DNA of 64,000 nucleotides from Streptococcus oralis subsp. dentisani (GCF_002096335.1 NZ_NCUW01000030.1:310001-374000); one strand, 5' to 3'. Numbered from the stretch's first letter, positions 50,751-59,282 are shown. Program-made: numbers and translations. Notes: generated by a model from the letters alone, not told the origin.

Positions 50751-50949
50751 GTGACCTTACTCCTTCAAAATCATTTGTCATTCTTAAATCAGTAATCCCA
50801 TCAAAAGGATCATTTAGTTTCGGAGCCAGGACAATGACACCGTCAATCCCTTTGTAGACAACCATTTCTTGACCTTCTGCCATACCCAAATTTTTAGGAA
50901 TGGTCACTGTGAGAGAATTTCCCACCTTCCGAGTCTTTACCGTATTCAT
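50734..50949 (-). CDS. MazE/AbrB-type antitoxin
   Basis: The 71-residue protein has the SpoVT/AbrB swapped-hairpin DNA-binding domain: MNTVKTRKVGNSLTVTIPK, then EGQEMVVYKG. The acidic C-terminal tail (DGITDLRMTNDFEGV) would wrap the toxin. The start at 50949 is supported by TGGAGG at 8 bases. It probably represses its own promoter through the paired palindromes upstream. Confidence 0.9.
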   Translation of the reverse strand: MNTVKTRKVGNSLTVTIPKNLGMAEGQEMVVYKGIDGVIVLAPKLNDPFDGITDLRMTNDFEGVRSLDSEM

Positions 50950-50969
50950 CACTCTACCTCCACGAAACT

Positions 50970-51008
50970 GTATATACAAAGTATATACCAAACAGCGGAT
51001 TGAGTCAA
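50970..51008 (-). promoter_or_regulatory. Toxin-antitoxin promoter with paired palindromic operators
   Basis: On the - strand TTGACT (51003-51008), a 17-base spacer and TATACT (50980-50985) make the promoter. Two copies of the self-complementary octamer GTATATAC (50970-50977 and 50981-50988), 3 bases apart, overlap and follow the -10 box. Confidence 0.85.
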
Positions 51009-51014
51009 GTAAAC

Positions 51015-51048
51015 ACTATAATACATAAATTAAATTATGTATTATAGT
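51015..51048. repeat. 14-bp perfect inverted repeat between mazE and ylqF
   Basis: ACTATAATACATAA (51015-51028) and TTATGTATTATAGT (51035-51048) are exact reverse complements with a 6-base loop. Each arm contains a TATAAT in opposite orientation. No T tract follows. Function unknown; an operator or a small mobile-repeat remnant are possible. Confidence 0.75.
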
Positions 51049-51092
51049 ATGATTTTATTTCAGTCAAAGCCTGTGCAAAAGCACCTAATTTA

Positions 51093-51101
51093 TGATAGAA
51101 T
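51093..51101 (+). promoter_or_regulatory. Extended -10 promoter of ylqF-rnhB
   Basis: TGATAGAAT lies 57 bases upstream of ATG 51159. The -35 region is weak. Confidence 0.6.
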
Positions 51102-51115
51102 AGGTGGTAAGAAAG

Positions 51116-51137
51116 AAAACGTTTTATTACGTTTTTT
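51116..51137 (+). promoter_or_regulatory. Hairpin in the ylqF leader
   Basis: AAAACGT (51116-51122) can pair with ACGTTTT (51129-51135) and is followed by more T. It lies between the predicted transcription start and the ribosome binding site and could be a weak attenuator. Confidence 0.35.
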
Positions 51138-51158
51138 TAGTCGGAAGGGGAAAATATT

Positions 51159-52010
51159 ATGGCGACTATTCAATGGTTTCCGGGCCACATGTCTAAGGCT
51201 CGGCGACAAGTTCAGGAGAATTTAAAATTTGTTGATTTTGTGACGATTTTGGTAGATGCACGTCTACCTTTATCTAGTCAAAACCCCATGTTGAATAAGA
51301 TTGTGGGTGATAAACCCAAACTATTGATTTTAAACAAGGCAGACCTAGCTGATCCAGCAATGACAAAAGAATGGCGTCAGTATTTTGAATCACAGGGAAT
51401 TCAAACACTGGTCATCAATTCCAAAGAGCAAGTTACTGTGAAAGTTGTGACTGATGCAGCCAAAAAGCTCATGGCTGATAAGATTGCACGCCAGAAAGAA
51501 CGCGGTATCAAGATTGCAACCTTGCGGACCATGATTATTGGAATTCCAAACGCTGGTAAATCAACCCTGATGAATCGTTTGGCTGGAAAAAAAATTGCGG
51601 TAGTCGGTAATAAACCAGGTGTTACCAAGGGACAACAATGGCTTAAAACCAATAAAGACCTTGAAATCTTAGACACACCAGGGATTCTCTGGCCTAAGTT
51701 TGAAGATGATACTGTCGCACTTAAACTAGCCCTAACTGGAGCTATTAAGGACCAGTTGCTTCCAATGGATGAAGTGACCATTTTTGGTCTCAATTATTTC
51801 AAAAAACATTATCCAGAAAAACTCGCTGAACGCTTCAAACAAATGAAAATTGAAGAAGAAGCTCCTGTAATCATCATGGATATGACGCGTGCTCTTGGTT
51901 TCCGAGACGACTACGACCGTTTTTACAGTCTCTTCGTGAAAGAAGTCCGCGATGGAAAGCTCGGTAACTATACCTTAGATACATTGGACGACATCGATGA
52001 CGACGATTAA
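51159..52010 (+). CDS. ylqF: Ribosome biogenesis GTPase YlqF (RbgA)
   Basis: The 283-residue GTPase matures the large ribosomal subunit. Its motifs are circularly permuted: G4 (LNKADL) comes first, then G1 ([12 protein letters not shown]), G2 (GVTKG) and G3 (DTPGILWP), as expected for RbgA. The N-terminus [17 protein letters not shown] is typical. GGAAGGGG precedes the ATG. Its end overlaps rnhB by 14 bases. Confidence 0.97.
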   Translation: MATIQWFPGHMSKARRQVQENLKFVDFVTILVDARLPLSSQNPMLNKIVGDKPKLLILNKADLADPAMTKEWRQYFESQGIQTLVINSKEQVTVKVVTDAAKKLMADKIARQKERGIKIATLRTMIIGIPNAGKSTLMNRLAGKKIAVVGNKPGVTKGQQWLKTNKDLEILDTPGILWPKFEDDTVALKLALTGAIKDQLLPMDEVTIFGLNYFKKHYPEKLAERFKQMKIEEEAPVIIMDMTRALGFRDDYDRFYSLFVKEVRDGKLGNYTLDTLDDIDDDD

Positions 52011-52776
52011 AGAAATCAGAGAACTTCTTGCTACTGTCAAAGACCTAGACAATCCCCTTTTTCTTGAGCTGGAAAAAGATAGCCGAACTGGAGTTCAAAA
52101 GGAAATCAGCAAGCGTAGAAAAAGCATTCAGGCAGAACTGGCTGAAGACCTTCGATTGGAATCTATGCTTTCCTATGAAAAAGAGCTTTATAAACAAGGA
52201 TTAACCTTAATAGCAGGCGTTGACGAGGTCGGCCGAGGTCCTCTTGCTGGACCTGTAGTCGCAGCAGCGGTAATCTTACCTAAAAATTGTAAAATTAGAG
52301 GCCTTAACGATAGCAAAAAAATCCCTAAAAAGAAACATTGGGAAATTTTTCAAGCCGTTCAAGACCAAGCTTTATCAATCGGCATTGGAATCATGGATAA
52401 TCAAGTCATTGACCAAGCCAATATCTATGAAGCAACCAAGCTTGCTATGAAAGAGGCAATCTCTCAGCTCAGTCCCCAACCTGAGCACCTCTTGATTGAT
52501 GCCATGCAACTTGATTTACCAATTTCCCAAACAGCAATTATCAAGGGAGATGCTAAGTCGCTCTCTATCGCAGCCGCGTCTATAGTTGCCAAAGTGACAC
52601 GGGATAATTTAATGAAGGATTACGACAACCAGTATCCTGGATATGATTTCGCTGCCAATGCTGGATATGGAACGGCAAAACACTTAGAAGGACTCGAAAA
52701 ACTAGGAGTTACCCCAATTCATCGAACCAGTTTTGAACCGATAAAATCACTAGTTTCAGCAAATAAAGAAAGTTAA
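51997..52776 (+). CDS. rnhB: Ribonuclease HII
   Basis: The 259-residue nuclease removes ribonucleotides and RNA primers from DNA. Catalytic acidic residues are in [20 protein letters not shown] and [10 protein letters not shown], with [10 protein letters not shown] further on. The N-terminal 60 residues are the extension typical of Firmicutes. It starts within ylqF, and clcA starts 16 bases after its stop. Confidence 0.97.
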   Translation: MTTIKEIRELLATVKDLDNPLFLELEKDSRTGVQKEISKRRKSIQAELAEDLRLESMLSYEKELYKQGLTLIAGVDEVGRGPLAGPVVAAAVILPKNCKIRGLNDSKKIPKKKHWEIFQAVQDQALSIGIGIMDNQVIDQANIYEATKLAMKEAISQLSPQPEHLLIDAMQLDLPISQTAIIKGDAKSLSIAAASIVAKVTRDNLMKDYDNQYPGYDFAANAGYGTAKHLEGLEKLGVTPIHRTSFEPIKSLVSANKES

Positions 52777-52792
52777 GTTGGAGGAAATGATT

Positions 52793-54343
52793 ATGGAGGA
52801 ACAGTCAGAAATACTCCGGTCCAAGAAAGAATTTGCCTTTGCCTCAAGCACCATATTATCCCAAGTTGGGCGAGGAATCATCGTCGGGCTAGTTGTCGGG
52901 CTAATCGTCGGATCCTTTCGTTTCTTAATCGAAAAAGGCTTCCACCTGATACAAGGCCTCTATCAAGATCAAGCGCACCTAGTGCGCAATCTTTTTGTCC
53001 TTGTTCTATTTTACATACTCATCTGCTGGCTCAGTGCTAAATTAACTCGCTCAGAGAAAGATATCAAAGGATCAGGAATCCCACAAGTTGAGGCTGAATT
53101 AAAAGGACTTATGTCGCTTAATTGGTGGAGTGTTCTCTGGAAGAAATATATTCTAGGTATTCTTGCTATTGCCAGTGGCCTTATGCTAGGTCGGGAAGGG
53201 CCAAGTATTCAACTTGGAGCAGTTGGTGGTAAAGGTATAGCCAAGTGGCTCAAATCCAGTCCAGTAGAGGAACGATCCTTGATTGCTAGTGGCGCTGCAG
53301 CAGGATTAGCAGCTGCCTTTAATGCACCAATTGCAGGTCTCCTCTTTGTTATAGAAGAAGTCTATCATCACTTTTCAAGATTTTTCTGGGTCTCCACTCT
53401 AGCAGCCAGCATTGTAGCAAACTTTGTCTCTCTACTCATATTTGGCCTAACGCCCGTACTGGATATGCCTGACAATATCCCTCTCATGACTCTAGATCAG
53501 TATTGGATATATCTTTTCATGGGTATTTTTCTCGGATTATCAGGTTTTCTTTATGAGAAGGCTGTACTAAATGTCAGCAAAGTTTATGACTGGATTGGTC
53601 AAAAAATTCATTTGGATAAAGCTTATTATCCAATCCTAGCCTTTATCCTTATCATACCAGTCGGGATTTTCTTGCCACAAATCCTTGGTGGTGGAAATCA
53701 GCTGGTTCTTTCCCTAACTGAGCAAAATTTTAGTTTCCAAGTTCTATTAGCTTACTTTTTGATTCGCTTTGTTTGGAGCATGATTAGCTATGGAAGTGGC
53801 CTCCCAGGAGGAATTTTCCTACCCATTTTGGCGCTCGGTTCCTTACTTGGTGCCCTAGTTGGTGTCATTTGTGTCAATCTTGGGCTTGTCAGTCAGGAAC
53901 AATTCCCTATATTTGTCATTCTGGGAATGAGTGGCTACTTTGGGGCAATTTCCAAGGCTCCCTTAACCGCTATGATACTTGTTACTGAGATGGTAGGGGA
54001 CATTCGAAACCTCATGCCACTTGGCTTAGTGACCTTAGTCGCCTACATTGTTATGGATCTGCTCAAGGGTGCTCCAGTCTATGAGGCCATGCTCGAAAAA
54101 ATGCTGCCAGAAGAAGCGACAGATGAAGGAGAAGTCACCCTCATTGAAATCCCTGTATCAGATAAAATAGCAGGAAAACAGGTTCACGAGCTCAACTTGC
54201 CACATAACGTACTCATCACCACCCAAGTCCATAATGGCAAAAGCCAAACCGTTAACGGCTCAACTAGAATGTATCTGGGTGATATGATTCACCTAGTGAT
54301 TCCAAAAAGTGAAATTGGAAAAGTCAAAGATTTGTTGTTATAA
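52793..54343 (+). CDS. ClC-family chloride transporter with a C-terminal RCK_C (TrkA-C) domain
   Basis: The 516-residue protein has ten or more membrane helices and the ClC selectivity motifs KGSGIPQVE, GREGPSIQLGA (gating Glu after Arg) and GLPGGIFLPILALG. Residues 445-516 (EIPVSDKIAGKQVHEL, MYLGDMIHLVIP) form an RCK_C domain that may bind a cytosolic ligand. The presence of the gating Glu and the GSGIP Ser suggest proton-coupled chloride exchange, not fluoride export. ATG 52793 is chosen because GGAGG (52780-52784) is 8 bases away; in-frame TTG 52778 and ATG 52787 are too close to it. Confidence 0.9.
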   Translation: MEEQSEILRSKKEFAFASSTILSQVGRGIIVGLVVGLIVGSFRFLIEKGFHLIQGLYQDQAHLVRNLFVLVLFYILICWLSAKLTRSEKDIKGSGIPQVEAELKGLMSLNWWSVLWKKYILGILAIASGLMLGREGPSIQLGAVGGKGIAKWLKSSPVEERSLIASGAAAGLAAAFNAPIAGLLFVIEEVYHHFSRFFWVSTLAASIVANFVSLLIFGLTPVLDMPDNIPLMTLDQYWIYLFMGIFLGLSGFLYEKAVLNVSKVYDWIGQKIHLDKAYYPILAFILIIPVGIFLPQILGGGNQLVLSLTEQNFSFQVLLAYFLIRFVWSMISYGSGLPGGIFLPILALGSLLGALVGVICVNLGLVSQEQFPIFVILGMSGYFGAISKAPLTAMILVTEMVGDIRNLMPLGLVTLVAYIVMDLLKGAPVYEAMLEKMLPEEATDEGEVTLIEIPVSDKIAGKQVHELNLPHNVLITTQVHNGKSQTVNGSTRMYLGDMIHLVIPKSEIGKVKDLLL

Positions 54344-54360
54344 GTTCTTTTTACATAATT

Positions 54361-54376
54361 TATTTTACGTAAAATA
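54361..54376. repeat. 16-bp perfect palindrome before the CPBP gene
   Basis: TATTTTACGTAAAATA is identical to its reverse complement and lies just upstream of the GAAAGGA ribosome binding site. A TTTACA box precedes it at 54350-54355. It may be an operator. Confidence 0.6.
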
Positions 54377-54394
54377 TTATTGAAAGGATTCTCT

Positions 54395-55141
54395 ATGAAA
54401 AGAAATAAGGCAATTGCAGTATATTTGCTAGGCACATTTAGCCAAATAGCATCAGTTTGCCTCCTTTTCTTTCTCTTGAATCATTTTTCTATTCATTCCA
54501 ATCTATTATCTATTTTAGGAATCTTTCTAGGTGGCATTTCTTCAGCACTTTGGGGAATCATTGTTGCAAATCACTATTTTCATATTCCTTTTAAGAAGAT
54601 CGTTAACGATTTTTTTAACATTCATACCAGTTATAAACACTATTTATTATCTTTTTCCCTAATTATCCTTGATTTTTCTTTTCTAATGTTTGGTGGGAAA
54701 ATAGTAGAATTTAGCTGGTATCTCCCATTTTTGATGTTCTTCAAATTTCTTTTCTTTGGTGGTATAGAAGAGATTGGATGGCGATATGTCTTTCAACCAA
54801 TTTTACAAGAGAAGCTGCCGTATTTTCACTCAACAATCCTAACATTTTTCAGCCGGGCAATTTGGCATCTGTTGTTCTTTTAAATTGACGGCTCCCTAGC
54901 AACACTGCAAACTCTACCGTTTTTATTTGGATTGATGACGAATTCTTTCATACTCTCAGCTCTTTATATCAAAACAAAGAATCTCTGGATTTGCGTTATG
55001 ACACATTCGATCATTAACGTCTTGTCTCAGCTAACCATAGATATTGATCGATACGAAACCTACCTAATCAAAATTTTCGTCATCTTGGTATCCTGCTACA
55101 TGGTAGTACATAAAAAAGATGAGTATAATCGGTATAAATAA
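54395..55141 (+). pseudogene. CPBP-family membrane protease interrupted by an in-frame stop codon
   Basis: The first part (162 residues) has four or five membrane helices and the CPBP motif 1 GGIEEIGWRYVFQP with paired Glu, then motif 2 AIWHLLFF. A TAA stop at 54881-54883 follows. Reading on in the same frame gives IDGSLATLQTLPFLFGL and then a continuous frame to 55141 with motif 3 HSIINV. The break is therefore a single nonsense codon, not a frameshift, in a gene of about 248 codons. Loss of motif 3 should inactivate the product unless readthrough occurs. These proteases are often tied to bacteriocin immunity. GAAAGGA precedes ATG 54395. Confidence 0.82.
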
Positions 55142-55151
55142 AATTAAATAT

Positions 55152-55197
55152 AATTCTTAAAAAACCAAATCAAAAAAGATTTGGTTTTTTAAGAATT
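55152..55197. terminator. Long bidirectional terminator
   Basis: A 20-bp perfect inverted repeat (55152-55171 with 55178-55197) has an A tract on one arm and a T tract on the other, so it can act in both directions. A run of seven C follows at 55232-55238, unusual in this AT-rich stretch. Confidence 0.85.
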
Positions 55198-55260
55198 AGA
55201 AATCTGATTTTCAGTATATAGTATGATTTTTCCCCCCCTACTTTGTAAAGAATGATTAGA

Positions 55261-55320
55261 ATATTGTATAATAAGAAAAAGGAGAAAAGCATAAATGAAT
55301 AATTCTGGAATTAAAAAAAG
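55261..55320 (+). repeat. Promoter and gene-start repeat, copy A
   Basis: This 60-base segment, with TATAAT at 55267-55272, AAGGAG and the first codons of the first immunity-like gene, matches copy B at 57181-57240 at 56 of 60 positions. The two are exactly 1920 bases apart. Confidence 0.85.
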
Positions 55321-55729
55321 TTATACAAGAATACTAATCATTTTGTTACTCGCAACCATCACAGCAGGAGCTATTTTTATGTTTAGTATGCTAGGAAAAT
55401 CTCAAGAAGAACGTCGAAATAGAGAGTACGAAGTGAGTCTGGTTAATTCGTTAAAGAATTCCTACAAAGGGATTGAGGAGATTAAAATTTCCAATCCAGA
55501 GTACACAAGCCCTCCTGGTTCGTGGTCTTGTGATCTAGAAATCAAATTTAAACATGAAGAAAAAATTAAGTATGGTGTTGGATATTCTCTAGACACTGAA
55601 GAAATAACAGATACTTCATTGGAATGGGAAAATAGAGTAAAAGATCGACAATTTTTAAATGAAAACAAGGGTAAAACTGCTTCGAAAATTAGGGTAACTT
55701 ATTCTAATAATGACGAAGGAGAGCAATAA
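55295..55729 (+). CDS. Membrane-anchored immunity-like protein, array copy 1
   Basis: The 144-residue protein has a basic N-terminus, one membrane helix (LIILLLATITAGAIFMFSML) and an extracytoplasmic domain of about 110 residues. The segment GKSQEERRNREYEVSLVNSL, then NSYKGIEEI, is nearly identical in all four array copies, while the C-terminal half differs. A stop-start overlap (TAATG) joins it to a remnant of the lipase-like gene. Position before the lipase gene, an outward-facing domain and tandem diversification suggest immunity to a secreted lipase toxin. No known domain is recognised. Confidence 0.72.
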   Translation: MNNSGIKKSYTRILIILLLATITAGAIFMFSMLGKSQEERRNREYEVSLVNSLKNSYKGIEEIKISNPEYTSPPGSWSCDLEIKFKHEEKIKYGVGYSLDTEEITDTSLEWENRVKDRQFLNENKGKTASKIRVTYSNNDEGEQ

Positions 55730-55836
55730 TGGCATTTAGTTATACTGATAAACAACTCAATGAATTAAAGCATGGGAAGAATGTATATAGTGTCAATGCT
55801 GATTATGCTGAGAGGAATGGAAATAACAATGAGTAA
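55729..55836 (+). pseudogene. N-terminal remnant 1 of the lipase-like toxin gene
   Basis: A 35-codon frame begins MAFSYTDKQLNELKHGKNVY and matches the first 27 or so residues of the intact protein at 57646 before diverging and ending. It starts in TAATG overlap with copy 1, exactly as the intact gene does with copy 4, and its end overlaps the start of copy 2. Confidence 0.8.
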
Positions 55837-56272
55837 AAACAGATTAAGAAAAAGCTATAAACCATTATTCATAGTTTTACTATTCATATTCATCACATTA
55901 GGAGGTGTTTTTATGTTTAGTATGTTAGGGAAATCCCAAGAAGAGCGTCGAAATAGAGAGTATGAAGTTAGTTTGGTAAACGCCTTAAAGAATTCCTATG
56001 AAGGGATAGAAGAGATCAAAATTTCTAATCCAGAATATACAACCCCTCCGGGCGACTGGTCTTGTGATGTAAATATTCTATTTTCAGATAAAGTAAAAAT
56101 AGAATACCGTGTAGGCCACTCTTTAAATGACGTTGAAAATTATAATGGTTTTGTTAATGGAAAAACAAATAAAGAAATAAACGACCAGTGGGAAATATTG
56201 AATTCTCATAAAGGGAAAACAACATCTTTAGTTACTATATATTATTCGGATAAAGAAAAAGGAGTACAGTAG
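55829..56272 (+). CDS. Membrane-anchored immunity-like protein, array copy 2
   Basis: The 147-residue paralogue starts MSKNRLRKSYKPLFIVLLF, has one membrane helix and shares the GKSQEERRNREYEVSLVNAL segment and IEEIKISNPEYTTPPGDWSC with copy 1, then diverges. ATG 55829 is chosen by comparison with copy 3; the frame is open further upstream to 55772. It lies inside the end of remnant 1 and its stop overlaps the GTG of remnant 2. Confidence 0.72.
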   Translation: MSKNRLRKSYKPLFIVLLFIFITLGGVFMFSMLGKSQEERRNREYEVSLVNALKNSYEGIEEIKISNPEYTTPPGDWSCDVNILFSDKVKIEYRVGHSLNDVENYNGFVNGKTNKEINDQWEILNSHKGKTTSLVTIYYSDKEKGVQ

Positions 56273-56370
56273 TGGTTTTCACTTATACAGATCAACAACT
56301 CAATGAATTAAAGCATGGGAAGAATGTATACAGTGTCAATGCTGAATATGCTGAGAAAAAGAGGAAATGA
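56272..56370 (+). pseudogene. N-terminal remnant 2 of the lipase-like toxin gene
   Basis: A GTG-initiated 32-codon frame reads MVFTYTDQQLNELKHGKNVY and ends soon after SVNAEYAEKK. It matches the start of the intact toxin and stops where copy 3 begins, in the same arrangement as remnant 1. Confidence 0.8.
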
Positions 56371-56372
56371 TA

Positions 56373-56807
56373 ATGAGTAAAGATAGATTAAGAAAAAGCT
56401 ATAAACCATTATTCATAGTTTTTCTACTCGCAACTATCACAGCAGGAGGTATTTTTATGTTTAATTTGTTAGGAAAATCTCAAGAAGAGCGTCGAAATAG
56501 AGAATATGAAGTAAGTCTGGTTAATGCCTTAAAGAATTCCTATGAAGGGATTGAGGAGGTAACGATTACGAATCCATCGTACAGCTCAATTCCTTCAGAC
56601 GCTTGGGGGGCGGATGTGAAACTAAAATTTTTTGATGGAACATCTAAAGAACATGTTTTAGCTTTTGATATAAACTCGAATAAAATTAGGATTGGAGTAT
56701 ATAATAAGGATGATGAAGAATTTCAACATTTTTTAAATTCTAGGCGAGGTTCTACTAAGTCAAAAGTTAAAGTTAAATATTCGAATGGTTCAGAAGGGGA
56801 GCTATGA
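56373..56807 (+). CDS. Membrane-anchored immunity-like protein, array copy 3
   Basis: The 144-residue paralogue begins MSKDRLRKSYKPLFIVFLL with one membrane helix and the shared GKSQEERRNREYEVSLVNAL, NSYEGIEEV. Its outer domain (SIPSDAWGADVKLKFFDG) differs from those of copies 1, 2 and 4. ATG 56373 has GAGG 8 bases upstream; ATG 56367 in the same frame is too close to it. The stop overlaps remnant 3 in ATGA. Confidence 0.72.
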   Translation: MSKDRLRKSYKPLFIVFLLATITAGGIFMFNLLGKSQEERRNREYEVSLVNALKNSYEGIEEVTITNPSYSSIPSDAWGADVKLKFFDGTSKEHVLAFDINSNKIRIGVYNKDDEEFQHFLNSRRGSTKSKVKVKYSNGSEGEL

Positions 56808-57173
56808 TGAATAAATACGTGTATACAGACAAACAACTTAATGAATTGAATCAAGGTCCGAATGTTTACAGTGTTAATACTGAGTTCGCACAGCGTAAAG
56901 AAAACCGAACAAATATTGTTACTGCTAAATCAGATAACGAGTTAAAAAAAGGCGAAATCAACACCATAACCACCTCCGATGGTCAAGAATTCCGTGTCGT
57001 TGCGACTAAGTCTCACCGAGGAACAGGTTTTGATGGTTTGGCGGTAGGCTCCTATAGTAAACGGCAAACCGGGTTATAAAAGTATAGCTGTGATTGCTGC
57101 GGGAACGGATCTAGGAAATCCTACTATGATTGATAGATTTAAAATAATTTTTTCTTATTATAGTGTAATATAG
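56804..57173 (+). pseudogene. Remnant 3 of the lipase-like toxin gene, with a frameshift
   Basis: The frame matches the intact toxin for about 80 residues (YTDKQLNELNQGPNVYSVN, then TITTSDGQEFRVVATKS and GFDGLAV). An extra G near 57047 then shifts the frame and the unshifted product ends at 57079. In the shifted frame homology continues (APIVNGKPGYKSIAVIAAGT) until about 57134, where the copy is cut off before promoter copy B. The nucleophile motif is lost. Confidence 0.85.
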
Positions 57174-57180
57174 ACAAATC

Positions 57181-57240
57181 TTATAGTATAATAAGAAAAA
57201 GGAGAAAAGCTTAAATGAACAATTCTGGAATTAAAAAAAG
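57181..57240 (+). repeat. Promoter and gene-start repeat, copy B
   Basis: This is the 60-base partner of 55261-55320, with TATAAT at 57187-57192. It gives the intact immunity-toxin unit its own promoter and marks the border of a tandem duplication. Confidence 0.85.
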
Positions 57241-57646
57241 TCATAAAAAGCTACTAATCGTTTTGTTAGTTGCATTCATTACAGCAGGAGGTGTTTTTAT
57301 GTTTAGTATGTTAAGGAAGTCTCAAGAAGAGCGTCGAAATAGAGAGTATGAAGTTAGTTTGGTTGAAACTTTAAAAGATAGTTATGAGGGTATTGAAGAA
57401 ATTAGATTTTCTAATGCAAACTACACAAATCCTCCAGGAAGTTGGACTTGCGTAGTTGAACTATATTTTAATGAGAGAAGCATAAAATATAAAATTAATT
57501 ATTCAAAAAAAGATAAACGTATTTCTGATGTATCTTTAGAGAGAGAGAATAGAAAAGAGGACCGAGAATTTTTAAATAGTCACTGGGGTAAGACTAGTAA
57601 ACTCACAAAAATTATTTATTCAGATGGCTCAGAAGGAGAATATTAA
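57215..57646 (+). CDS. Membrane-anchored immunity-like protein, array copy 4 (cognate candidate)
   Basis: The 143-residue protein starts MNNSGIKKSHKKLLIVLLV, the same N-terminus as copy 1, with one membrane helix and the shared KSQEERRNREYEVSLVETL segment. Its outer domain has YTNPPGSWTCVVELYFNERS. It is the only copy joined to an intact lipase-like gene (TAATG overlap) and is therefore the best candidate for its cognate immunity protein. AAAGGAG lies upstream. Confidence 0.75.
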   Translation: MNNSGIKKSHKKLLIVLLVAFITAGGVFMFSMLRKSQEERRNREYEVSLVETLKDSYEGIEEIRFSNANYTNPPGSWTCVVELYFNERSIKYKINYSKKDKRISDVSLERENRKEDREFLNSHWGKTSKLTKIIYSDGSEGEY

Positions 57647-58908
57647 TGGTATTTAATTATACAGATAAACAACTCAATGAATTAAACCATGGGAAGAATG
57701 TATATAGTGTCAATGCTGAATATGCTGAAAGGGAAGTTGAAAAGAAAGTTGTAGCCAAAACAAATGATAAGTTATCTTCGGATGAAACCAACACCATAAC
57801 CACCTCCGATGGTCAAGAATTCCGTGTTGTTGCCACTAAGTCTGACCCAGTAACGGGATTTGATGGACTGGCGGTTGCACCTATTGTGAACGGCGAACCA
57901 GATTATAAAAATGTAGCTGTGATTGCGGCAGGAACTGACCCTGATAGTCCGGTGAATAAAACTATGTTCAGCTCACGCGACGTCAATAGTGCCATAATTG
58001 CAAGGCAAACTTATTTATCTCCACAATATAAGGTTGCTGACAAATTCGTAAAAGAGATTATGGACGACCCCCGATACGAAGTCAGTCAACTATCCGGTTA
58101 TTCACAGGGTTCCTACATGCTGAAGGTAGGAGCTAAATACCATATCCCTACAACCACCTTTAATGCTTGGTTTAAATACGGTGCACTCACACTGGAAGAA
58201 AAAGCATTTATTGAAAGCAATCCTTCAATGTTTATAGATTACCGTAGAAAACATGATGATGTAGTACGTTGGAATGATTTCAATCACCCAGAATGGTATA
58301 ATAAGTCTTTCTTAGAAATGCCTGATACCATATATTGGCTTGACGGAACTAGTCACAAAATTGGTGACTGGGAGTTTGATCCTGTAACTGGTCAACTTGT
58401 AGATGGCAAAGGAGGGAAACCCTTAATCAGTGGCGTTTATCGAGCGTATGCCAACAGTCTCCGAGGAATGGCTCATTACAAGGACTTGAAGTCAAAATGG
58501 TCATCAGGTGGCATTAGTAGCTCTGAGGAAATATACTTAGATGCAGCTCAGGGTTCTATCTTATCGTCATCTATGGCTACAGCAGCAAGAACTGGAGCTG
58601 ATGAAGTGAGCGCCTTAGCCAAAAAAGCCAATCAAGAATTACAAGAAATTTGGTCAAAAATCGACTTTACGAGCTACACAGCATTAGCTCCCTATGAGGT
58701 TGATGCCATTTTTGCTAGTCAAGGCATCACTCAAGCACAGTTTATCGATACGTTTCAGGCAGAGACAAATCCAACAGCCACTAAGATGAATGCTTCCGCC
58801 CAAGCATTTGAAAATATGGATAAACAATTACAGGAAGTTATCGAAAAAACAGTAGCAACAGATAAGCAATTAGCCAAGGAGTTTCGACAATGGAAAGAAA
58901 AGATGTAA
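57646..58908 (+). CDS. Lipase-like protein, putative type VII secretion toxin of reversed-domain type
   Basis: The 420-residue protein has an alpha/beta-hydrolase half with the nucleophile elbow LSGYSQGSYM (Ser153) preceded by YKNVAVIAAGTDPD and SAIIARQTYLSP. Residues about 290-420 are helical and rich in Ala, Gln, Glu and Lys (ATAARTGADEVSALAKKANQ), like a secretion-targeting domain. There is no signal peptide. A catalytic domain first and a helical domain last, followed by two small helical proteins, resembles the S. aureus T7SS lipase toxin TslA and unlike ordinary LXG toxins. No T7SS machinery genes are in this window, so secretion is inferred. Three broken copies of its 5' end lie upstream. 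Confidence 0.75.
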   Translation: MVFNYTDKQLNELNHGKNVYSVNAEYAEREVEKKVVAKTNDKLSSDETNTITTSDGQEFRVVATKSDPVTGFDGLAVAPIVNGEPDYKNVAVIAAGTDPDSPVNKTMFSSRDVNSAIIARQTYLSPQYKVADKFVKEIMDDPRYEVSQLSGYSQGSYMLKVGAKYHIPTTTFNAWFKYGALTLEEKAFIESNPSMFIDYRRKHDDVVRWNDFNHPEWYNKSFLEMPDTIYWLDGTSHKIGDWEFDPVTGQLVDGKGGKPLISGVYRAYANSLRGMAHYKDLKSKWSSGGISSSEEIYLDAAQGSILSSSMATAARTGADEVSALAKKANQELQEIWSKIDFTSYTALAPYEVDAIFASQGITQAQFIDTFQAETNPTATKMNASAQAFENMDKQLQEVIEKTVATDKQLAKEFRQWKEKM

Positions 58909-59282
58909 AATGGGAGGAAATTAGAGAGAAAGAGAGAGAACTGTATACTCTAGAAGAACGATATTATCAAGAAAAGAAGAAACTCGATAACAAAGCCCTT
59001 GATCTAGACGAACGAAATGCAAACTTAGAAAAACTAATTTCCGAAGAAGTTGATAAAATGTATCATACTTTGAGAAAATTTTCGTCAACGTCTGATGATG
59101 TTAGAGACTACTTTATAGAAATAGAAAATTTGAGACACTTTTCGAATCAAGTATACAGAGATCGTAGGATTAAACTCGAAGACGAGAGAGAAAAATACGA
59201 TAACAAGTTTCGTACACAAAGAAATGATTTAGACGAAGAATTTCACAAACTAAGGAGAGATTATGCAAGCACCAATGAATGA
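58890..59282 (+). CDS. Coiled-coil partner protein 1 of the lipase-like toxin
   Basis: The 130-residue protein is almost wholly charged coiled coil (EKERELYTLEERYYQEKKK, EDEREKYDNKFRTQRNDLDE). It has no Cys, signal peptide or membrane segment. AAGGAG (58876-58881) is 8 bases before its ATG and it overlaps the toxin gene by 19 bases. It resembles in size and position the small helical partners that bind the targeting domain of T7SS toxins, which is an inference from context. Confidence 0.7.
   Translation: MERKDVKWEEIREKERELYTLEERYYQEKKKLDNKALDLDERNANLEKLISEEVDKMYHTLRKFSSTSDDVRDYFIEIENLRHFSNQVYRDRRIKLEDEREKYDNKFRTQRNDLDEEFHKLRRDYASTNE

Noticed and set aside
54881..54931. Frameshift in the CPBP gene
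   Set aside because: The downstream part is in the same frame, so a single nonsense codon suffices.
55295..57646. Four small membrane proteins as bacteriocin precursors
   Set aside because: They lack a double-glycine leader or short mature peptide, and each has a large outer domain of about 110 residues.
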